Source: Yamagishiella unicocca
Taxonomy: Eukaryota; Chlorophyta; Chlorophyceae; Chlamydomonadales; Volvocaceae
NCBI GenBank assembly: GCA_003116995.1
Contig: BDSL01000091.1
Location: 124,001-188,000 of the forward strand
Direction: 5' to 3'
Length of the DNA stretch: 64,000 bases
Shown here in pieces: positions 46,401-55,500 of this stretch. Each line of letters starts with the position of its first letter. The stretch's first letter is position 1. The notes beneath the pieces are model-generated. The model did not search any database, was not told the DNA's origin, and saw nothing but the letters and a program-made list of their open reading frames with translations. The translations under genes were made by a program, and so were the position numbers.

Positions 46401-49220
46401 GAAACCCCTACGCGAAGGGGAGCAGCGAGACTGGTGACCCAAGAGGGCCTTACGCGCCTTCCGTGGTGCTCACGTCAGCATGGCTCCGAGCCGACCCTCC
46501 CCGCCGCCGTACCGAATCCGACCGCCGCAGGTCCCCAGGATCCGGATCCTCCACGTCCAGCGCCGCCAGGGGGCTCCGGCTGGTGTTGTGGAGCTCAAAG
46601 ACGCGGCTCGAGTGATACACCCCCGCCTGCGGAGTGGGCAGCGAGGACCGGGGAGGAGTGGGGAGTGGCAAGTGAAAAGTAGGGAATGCGGGTGGGGGGG
46701 CGCTGTAGTGGACGCATGGCGGAGGGATGGATGGATGGATGGAGGCCCTACCCCTCTAGCCTTCCCCGCACTGACGTCGTAGCAGGGGTTTGTGTTCTCC
46801 CTCCCTCCCTCCCCCCAGGGGCAAAGCCCCACCTGCAGCCTCCTGACGTACCCCTCCAGCCGCAGCGGCCGCGGGTCGAGCACGGTGGCGGGAAGGGAGT
46901 TGAGGGTGAGCAGCTCGAACGCCAGCTCGCCCTGGCGGGTTGTCGGCGGACGGGATCGAACTGGGGTTGGGAGGGGGCTGGGCGCTGGGATTGGTGGCGA
47001 CGGTGATCTGATCACTTTGTGACCATTAGCGGGTGCGTGTGTCACGGCTGGGGTCCTATGCTCGCTCCCTCGACAATTCATTCCCTTGGGCTGGGCTTCT
47101 CAGCCCAGACGAGCACGGCGACCTCCCCCATTTTATTTCTTGAAGCTCACCCACCTTGCCTCCGCCCACGTCCAGCACCCCCGACCCACGGGACAGCTGC
47201 TCGTGGCCGAACGTGTCCAGCAGCCAGCTGGGGGCCGGGGAGGTTGCCCAGGTGTAAGGAGCGGGTGGCGAGATTCGGGCTCATGGGGCCGATGCAGCCA
47301 CGGCAACCAGCGCAGCGCCGTCCCCCTGCCCTTCCCGCGACGGGTTAAGAGCCGTACGACGACGGCCCCGTCCCAAAGTGCAGGTTGTCCGAACTGTACG
47401 ACATAAGGCTCCCTGAAGCCAGCCAACGCTCCATGATTGCAGCCTCCGAACATGCCCCCAGGCACCACCAGTGTCTCATTCTTTCCGCGCCCGTCCTTCC
47501 CATCCAGGTTCCGGAGCCGCCCACCCAACTCCCTCATCCCTGCCCACCCACCCACCTACCCACCCACCCACGCCTTCTAATCGGCTGTAATTTTCAGTGC
47601 CGACCCACGGGTCTCCTCTCAAAACCCACCTCCGGAACACAGAGACCCGCCAGTGGTTCCGGACCCGGTTTCGCCGGCCCGGCCCTCGGCTCCTCCTCAC
47701 GGCCTCCTCATTGCTGGGGCCCCGCCGCCCGCCTGCGGGTCCTGCCTGGGGGCCCATAGCCGCACTGGGCGCATCGGGGCGCGGGGTCGATGCGGCGGTG
47801 CAGGGAGGGTGAGGCAACACCCTTGGGCACCCTCGACAGCATAGGGAGAAATGTCATGGAAGTACCATAGGGAGAAACGTCATGAAGGTCTCTGGTCTGT
47901 ACTGCTGGTCCACATGCCAGCCTAGCCGGTCCGCTCAGGGGGAGAAGGGGTGCGAGGGGGTTCGAGGGAAACCCGTGGATGTCCGAAAAAACGTTTAAAA
48001 CAGAAGTTTTGAGATGCATGCTGGAGAACTGGGTTGGGGATACGAAAGCCGAAGGTCGTAATATGACCTTTGGCGGCTAAGCTATATCGGCTACGGCGAG
48101 ACGCACGGGAGCGAGGACCCCACGCGACGCACGTAAAGTTTTCGCAGAATCGGTTTTGGGCGCTAGTAGGGAAACTGTGGGAGTTGGGGCGCTATGGGAG
48201 AGCGGCCATCGCGGTCCGGTCCCAGTCCCGGTCCTAGTCGGAGGCCCCGGCCCGACCCGCCCGAATACCGTTTAGGGGGGGGGGGGCCTGGGCGGTGGCG
48301 GCGGCGCTCCGCCGCGGTAGGTCTGCCCTCCCAACGGACCGAGACTGGCGGCTCGGGGCTGATGCCAGAAACGTGTTCTCACGCGGTGGCCCCCACGCGA
48401 CCCCCAACCCACCGGATCGCCGCCGCCTGCGGCGCCGCCGCCCCCGCCGGGCCGCCGTCAGCCGGGTGGCTGTAGAAGCACCGCTCCTTCATGAGGCAGT
48501 AGCCCCGCTGCAGCCAGTGCTTGCAGGGCGGCGGCTGTAGCTCTGCGCCGCGACCCGCCGCCAGCTGCTCCGCGCATGTCACGTGGAGGTAGCCGTCCTG
48601 CGGTGGCGCAGCGCCGTACAGATGCCGTACCAATGCCGTACAATGCTGTCATTTGGGGGAAGACGCAAGCAGGGATTCTCGGGCACGAGAGTAAATGAGC
48701 AGTGTTTCAACACTGCTTAGGGGGGAGGGATGCCAGGTGCGGAGGCTTACTCGGGATGCAAGCAGCACGTGGCCTGCAGGGCTTGTGGACCCAGTACCGC
48801 ATGCAGACCCGTGGGACAGACAGGTGCGCGGCTCAGGTAGGGCCAGCCATCAGTTGGGTCCCGGAAAGCAGCAGTTTGCCACTCTGTGGTTTTAGAGACG
48901 AGCCACATGTGTATGCGGGGAGTGGTGGCGGCAGCTGTTGTAGAACCGTGAAGGCCTGAGGGCACCCTATCCCGCTCCACGTTTGGCCGGGGTGATGGAG
49001 GTCTACGCTGAAAGAGGACTCGCCCAGCCCACTCGTACTCGCGCGAAGCCGCGCAAGCCAATCCCGGGAAAATCGCGTGTGGGTATCTGGTGCGATGCGA
49101 ACCGTGGGGCCCGGTGCGCACCGTCGCCGGCCAGATGCTGTCGCCCACAGCTACGACCTCCTGGCAGTGGAAACAGTGCTTGCCGGGTATTCGGCATGTC
49201 AGGGACTTGGGCCGGCTCAT
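43415..49220 (-). CDS. SAM-dependent methyltransferase with two N-terminal zinc fingers
   Basis: Ten exons (in transcript order): 49122-49220, 48413-48597, 47630-47713, 47155-47227, 46833-46931, 46513-46626, 46345-46398, 45896-46021, 44111-45343, 43415-43531; 727 aa, phases all fit. Residues 16-41 form a C-x2-C...H-x2-C finger whose halves are joined by the first intron. Residues 58-77 are a C-x8-C-x5-C-x3-H (CCCH) finger, usually RNA-binding. Methyltransferase motif I, VLDVGGGKGELAFE, is at about 140-153 and spans an exon junction. The conserved end, VGMHPDQA...FAVVPCCVY then VRTYQQL...LPFEGKN, is near 640-720. A disordered insert of about 330 residues (Gly/Asp and Ala/Pro repeats) splits the catalytic region. 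CCCH plus methyltransferase suggests an RNA (perhaps tRNA) substrate; this is inference. The first exon is the least certain. Confidence 0.82.
44028..44100 (+). repeat. family C repeat in the methyltransferase last intron
   Basis: Starts with caggtgtccgaaggctatgc and ends in a C-run next to the GC-type donor of exon 9. It is antisense to the gene. Confidence 0.8.
45765..45888. repeat. 17-18 bp tandem repeat in a methyltransferase intron
   Basis: Seven copies of a tacacggtttttcctc unit, shifting from cctcg to cctcc versions, adjoining the donor of exon 8. Confidence 0.92.
47956..48020 (+). repeat. family A repeat in a methyltransferase intron
   Basis: Nearly identical to the copy at 21712-21783 in the F-box/LRR gene (shared core gaaacccgtggatgtccgaa, then gttt.aaacagaagttttgag). 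Confidence 0.85.
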
Positions 49221-49562
49221 CGTCCCAGGTCAACAGCGGCGTCCATCCGATAAGAGGCAACGGAAATGTAGTTATTATTTGTAGGAGTAGGATTTGCGCT
49301 CACATGCAATACCATGCCACTGTGAATTCGGGCAATATCTCAATTCCTTTCGAGGGTTGCTTACGGCCAATCTGCCAACTTGACCCAATTTCGTATACGA
49401 CATATTCTTTACAGTGTAGATATACATTATATTCAACTGGCTCACTCACAAGACGACGCAGGCGGGCTAGATAACGTAGTGTTTCGCGCCACTTTTTGCC
49501 TGCGCCCTTGTTCTAGGCGCCGGAACTGAAGCACCCACGGCATTCCTCAGGATCTGTGACCT
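49221..49562. promoter_or_regulatory. divergent promoter region, methyltransferase / SART3
   Basis: The two genes start head to head 342 bp apart, so this stretch must contain both promoters and 5' UTRs. It is AT-richer than its surroundings (around 49260-49440). No individual element is claimed. Confidence 0.5.
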
Positions 49563-52500
49563 ATGGCACCTAAGAAGGGCAAAAAGGAGCCAGGGACAAA
49601 GGCTACAGAAAGCCATGCAGAGCCGGAGGCAAAGAAACCTGTCGTAGCTAAAGGCAAACAGAATGATGCCGAGAAGGCAAGCGCGAAGGATGGGGCCGAT
49701 GCTAACAGATCGGACGACAGCTCTGACGATAGCGACGACAGCGACAGCGGCGACATTGATTTGGACGCTGGGACGGTGCAGCAGTTGATGGCCCTGGAGC
49801 AAGAGTTGCAGACCAATCCATCTTTTGAGAAGCACCTTGAGGTATGTGCTGCGCACCTTCGCTGATGTTGATCACCGCTGGCAGCTGAAGGGTCGGGCGT
49901 TCGTTGGGATCGGTGGTGGGCGCTGGAGGCGCCGCTTCGAGGTGGTCATGGTTGGGCCCAGTGGTACATAGCTGGGCTCTGTGTGGCCATAACGGTTTGA
50001 GCTGGCGGGGATTGAGTGACGTGAATAAGTGTCAGGCCTGTCGACGCTCGGGACCTTGGGATTGTGTTACCAGCAACTCATGGAGCGGGTATGCTCGAGA
50101 GGATTCGCATCAACATGGCATGTGGAGCGATGATTGGGTGGGCTGGGCGACTACGATATCGGCACATGCCCAGTTCTGCGCAGACGCTCGATGCTGCTGC
50201 TGCCTGTCGACATACCTTCTCACGGACATCACGCAGCGGTATAGTGTTAGCACCAGACAAGGCAGCCCTGGCCACAACCCTCCCCCACCTCCTTCCCCTC
50301 CCTCGTCCCTTGCACGTCCCCGCGCACGTCCCCACGCCAAGCTCCTGGCACCCCTCCTCCTCCCCATCCCTCAGTAAACTCCTCCAAATATCCCCTCCTA
50401 CAAATATCCCCTCCTACTTTCGTGGCGCGCACTCCTAGGCGTCCATCACCCGGTGGGACCGCCCGTCCCGTCCCCTCCCCGCTTCCCCCCTCTCCCCATT
50501 CCCCTCCCCCTCCCCGCCTCACATCCCTTCCCCCTCTCCCCATTCCCCTCCCCCCCCCCAGTACATCGAGCTGCTCCGCACCACCCCCGGGCTGCGCACC
50601 CGGCTGCGTGACGCTCACGAGGCGCTCTCCGCCCGCTACCCCCTCAGCGAGGAGCTCTGGCTGGCCTGGATCAATGACGAGCTGGCGGGGGTTTCGGGGC
50701 CGGATGACGTGGCGTGGCTGCTGGGCCTTATGCGCCGGGCGGCCACCCGGGATTACCTGGCGCCGGCGGTATGGGAGCTGTACTTGGAGTGAGTCGTCGT
50801 ACACATTGGGGGGTCGTGCGTGTATGTGTGTGTTTGGGGGTGGGTGGAGGATGGGCGCGTGGTTGAGTCGTACATGGAGTGTGAGTGAGCCGTACCTGGA
50901 ATTTGAGTGAGTCGTACACGGGGGCCCTCTTGGGTGGGGTCTTGGGTGTGCGGAACGTCGGGTCGCGAGTGTCGTACGCCGGGAAGTGCTGGCGCCGCTC
51001 TCCCTGCCTCATGCCACTCCCCCCCCCGGGGCCCCCCGAACCCCGCCGCAGGGTCGCCCACGATCTGGATCCCGCGATCCGGGATCTCCTGCCGGACGGC
51101 GTGGACCGCTACCGTACGCTGTGCGAGGAGGCGGTGGCGGCGGCGGGGCTGCACCTGGCGGTTGGACACCGGCTGTGGGAGAAGTACAGGTACGGTGGGG
51201 CGTGGGCGTTAGGGGTAGAAGAGGCGCCGTACGGGGCTGCGGCCTTGGCCTTCGGGAGCCATCGTAGTGATGGCCAAAGTGGGCGTGTATCGCCAAAGGG
51301 GTGTGTGTGTGTGCGTGTGCATGTGTGTGTATGCGCACGTCAGGAGGGGCCGCTCACTGGAGGGGGGTCCGAGGGGAAATCCGTGGGTCGGCACTTCGAG
51401 CGAAGCAAAACGGGCGAGCGAAAGGTTTGGGATACCCGCTTGTAATTGTGGGGCGGGGGAAGGTCCCTGAAGGGCTAACCTGCCATACCAGCTCTCCGCC
51501 CTTGCGAAACCACCCTCCACGCGGTACCAACGCAGCAGCTCCGGAACCCGTCGACGGCGCCGTACTCCCGCAGGAAGTTCGAGCTGCAGGTAGAGGCCAT
51601 GCTGGCGGGAAGCAAGGGGGCCACCGCCGCCTCAGTCAAGCAGCAGGACCGGGTCCGGGCGCTGTACCAGCGACAGCTGCAGGTGGGCGGGTCGGTTTGG
51701 TGCGGCGGTTGGCGGTTGGCGGCACGGTTGCACGTGGGGACGGGATTGGTCGGTGGTGCGCAGGCTCGCCGATGCTAGCCGCCGCAGTGTGCCGAGTGGC
51801 GGCGCCGCCACCGGGGAAGACTTATCCCTGCTTCGCAGCCCCCAGCCGGCACTCCCTGACTTCTCATTCAACCCTCCCCTACAATCCTGCCAAGTATCCT
51901 GTCCCGTTGCGTAAAACGGTTTTACACCCCCCTCCCTACACGACTAGGGTTGCCGGCCACCCTAGTCCAGTAGCATGCGCGCGCGCCCCGGTGTCCGAAG
52001 GCTATGCACCCACTACATTTCCCCAGCCGCGTTAACGGCTCTTTTATTGTAACCCCCCTACACGCACCCACCCGGCGCCCGCAGGTGCCCCTGCCGGACG
52101 TGGTCCAGACCCTGGAGGAGTACAAGGCGTGGGAGGCGGGGCACGGCAAGGTGGGGTAGGGGTACAGCGGATGAAGGGTGGCAAGGTGGGGTAGGGGGTA
52201 CAGCGGATGAAAGGTGGCAAGGTGGGGTAGGGGGTACAGCGGATGAAAGGTGGCAAGGTGGGGTAGGGAGTAAAGCGAATTGTAGGGCGCCCTGCTTAAT
52301 TCTCTCTGCTCTGCCCTCCCGCTGCTGCTGCTGCTGCTGCTGTTCGCTTCCCCGCATCAGTCCGTACCCGCCCACGTGGCCAAGGCAGCGGATAAGGCCC
52401 GCGAGGCGGCGGAGGTGCGCACAGGCTGCGAGGCAGCCGTGGCGCCGGAGGCGCCGTCCGACGTGGCGAAGCTGGGCGCCTTCTTGTCGTACATTAAGAT

Positions 52501-55500
52501 GGAGCAGAAGAGCGGCGATTCGGCGAGGGTGCAGGTGCGTCTGCGGTCTGGTCGGGTCTGGTCGGGTCTGGGAGGGGGAGGGGTGAGGAGGCGCAGGCGG
52601 CCCCTCCTGGCCCCTGGATTACGGTACCGTGGGTCGGCCCCAGTGCCCCCCCCCGCCCACCTGTGCGCTCGCTGTCGCCTCGCTCCCCCCGAGCATCACG
52701 CATCACGCACAACGCCGGTGATGCCACAGAACTGAGGACGTCGACCCCCCCGGCCCACCTGTGCGCTCGCTGTCGCCTCGCTCCCCCCGAGCATCACGCA
52801 TCACGCACAACGCCGGTGATGCCACAGAACTGAGGACGTCGACCCCCCCGGCCCACCTGTGCGCTCGCTGTCGCCTCGCTCCCCCCACGAGTCGGTTTGT
52901 CGGCCGTGGATTCGCGGGTTCTCTTATCAAATCCCCACACGAGCAACATGCCTCACGCCTTACACCGGGGATGCCACGGCAGCAAGGACAGTCAACCCGC
53001 CGCGTGTTTTACCCACCTACTGCACGGCAGGTCGTGTACGAACGCGCGGTGGCGGCCTTCCCGCTTACTCACAGCCTGTGGCTACAGTACGGGCAGTACA
53101 TGGAGACCCATACCAAGCTGCCGGGCCCTATAAATGACGTGTACGGCCGTGCCGTACGGAACTGCCCGTGGATGGGCGCCGTGTGGGAGCGGGCGATCCG
53201 GGCGCTGGACCGCACCGGATCGGCTGTCGAGGCGGTGGACGAGATGTACGACAAGGCGCTCAAGGCTGGGCTGCAGGTGCGGGCGTGAGCCAGGGGGATG
53301 GCGAGGAGACTCGGTTACACGACGTAGGAAACGGAGGGTAGAAATCAGCTGGCGCATGGTCTTCGAACACGCGTTTGAGTGAGCGTGCGGTTCGAGAACT
53401 TGGGTTGGCTATCGGGAGCGCGGCCTGCGCGTGAGCCAGGGATTTGGCGAGAAGACCCGGTTACACGACATACCGGTAGGAAACGGAGGGTAGAAACTAG
53501 CTGGCGCATAGTCTTCGGACACGCGGCTGCGTGCGCAGGCGCGAGCGGGCGGGCTGGGCTGGCGCTGCGCGGCTACCGCTACAGGGAGGGGAGTTTCCGC
53601 GTCGCCATGTGTCGGCAAACGGCGTGTGTGTGTGTATGTGACAGAGGGGTAGCAGTTCCCCCGGGGGTAGGGCACCCCATGCTCTGCCAATCGGCGTCAT
53701 TTCTTTTGCAGCACACGACCCTTCTGGGCTAACATCCTGCTCACCTGCACTAGGCACCGGAGTTCTTCGTCGACTGCTTTGCAACCCTGGCAAAGCTGAC
53801 GTATTTATCCGAGTGACCGCAACCACCGGCCCACAGAGCGCTGAGGACCACCTGGCGGTCATCTTGGCCCGCCTCGACTTCCTGCGGCGCGTGGCGGCGA
53901 CCGCGGCGGCGGCGGCGGCGGGCGGCGGCGCCGCTGCCGCCAAGAAGGCCGCCGCCGCCGCCTTCGCCAAGCTGCGCGGCGGCTTCACCTCCGCCAGCGA
54001 GATGATGATGTCACAATTCCCTGACCACGTGGACAGGTGCGCCGTACCGTACGGCAGGCGCAGCACGGCATTTCCGTACGTCCTGCACGCTCCCCCAGAT
54101 ACGTGCAGTGGATGGATCAGTTTGCGGCTGGGACGGCCGGTTTCGCGGCATAGCACGCCGGCCGGCTGCGTCACTCGGTCATCGGTCTCTGCATTAATAA
54201 TCCTTACTACCCCCCTTCTTCTCCGCAGGGCGCTGTGTGTTTCTGTGTGTCCAGTAATTTATGGTCAAAGTACCTCGCCCCAACCCATGTCTTCTCGCAA
54301 CACCCCCCCCCAACACATGTCTTCTCGCAACCCCCCCCCCAACACATGTCTTCTCGCAACCCCCCCCCAACACATGTCTTCTCGCAACCCCCCCCCAACA
54401 CATGTCTTCTCGCAACCCCCCCCCAACACATGTCTTCTCGCAACCCCCCCCCCAACACATGTCCTCCTCAGGACGCTGCGCCTGCCCGCCTACTGGGCGC
54501 ACTGCGAGGTGCACGTGATGGCTGACGTGGCGGCGGCCAGGGAGGTGTGGGAGGGCGCGCTCAAGGGCGGCATCGGCAGGTGGGTGGGCGCACAGGGGAG
54601 CTTGCTCTGCTGCTACAGTCGGCAGCCGCACATCGCGGCGCGCACCCCATCTTCTAACGGCACGTGGTGGCCGCACGTGGTGGCTGGGGCGCACGCAGGT
54701 ACGCGGAGGCGTGGGAGGCCTTCATCGCAATGGAGCGGGGGGCACGGCGGATCAAGGTGCGGCACGCAGGGCGGGACGGGGTCTGGGAGCGGTGGCTGGG
54801 AGCGGTGGCTGGGAGCGGGGGCGGGGGTTGGGGCGGAGTTCGGGTCGGGGGTCGAGGCGGAGGCCGGGGCGGGGGCCGGGGTTGGGCAGAGGCCCCCGAA
54901 GGGTCTTCATGGACGCAGGGCACCGCGGCAGCTCGCTGTGTCGTCGCTGCTACTACTGCCCGAGGCAGGAGTAGGAGGAGTAATTGCGGCGCATCGGTGA
55001 GGCGCCATGTGTTCTGGTTTAACGGGAGGCTTCCATGGAGCATTGACGCGCGTGTGTGTGTATGTGTGTGTTGGGGGGTTGCTGGTCGACAGGAGGCGCG
55101 CGCGCTGTACAAGCGGTGCTACAGCCGGCGGCTGGAGGAGGACGGGCAGCTGCGCGTGTGCCATGCGTGGCTGCGCTTCGAGCGGGAGGAGGGCAGGTGG
55201 GTGCGAGCGGGTTGGTGGTGCCGGGGGGGTTTGATAAGAAAAATCCGCGAATCCACGGCCGACAAACCGAGGGCGGTGAAGGTGATGGTCCAGGGGCGCG
55301 GGGGGGTATGTGCGGAAGGCCGTGGGTCGCCACCGAAGAGTAAAACCAAGTGGTGGTGGGCGGGGCGCCGAGAAGACCCGGGGGAGAAGGGGACGTGCTC
55401 GGGACGTCCGCGTTGGCGGCCGGGCTAGTGGGGTGGCTTGATCGTCAGGATTGTAATTCCTGTTGGTGACATGTTCTGGTGTTATGGGCCCGAGCTGTGG

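Noticed and set aside
47330..47560. Possible extra methyltransferase exon (minus-strand frame with FREPYVVQFG)
   Set aside because: Exons on either side join in phase without it and motif I is complete; it has no clear acceptor/donor pair that keeps phase.
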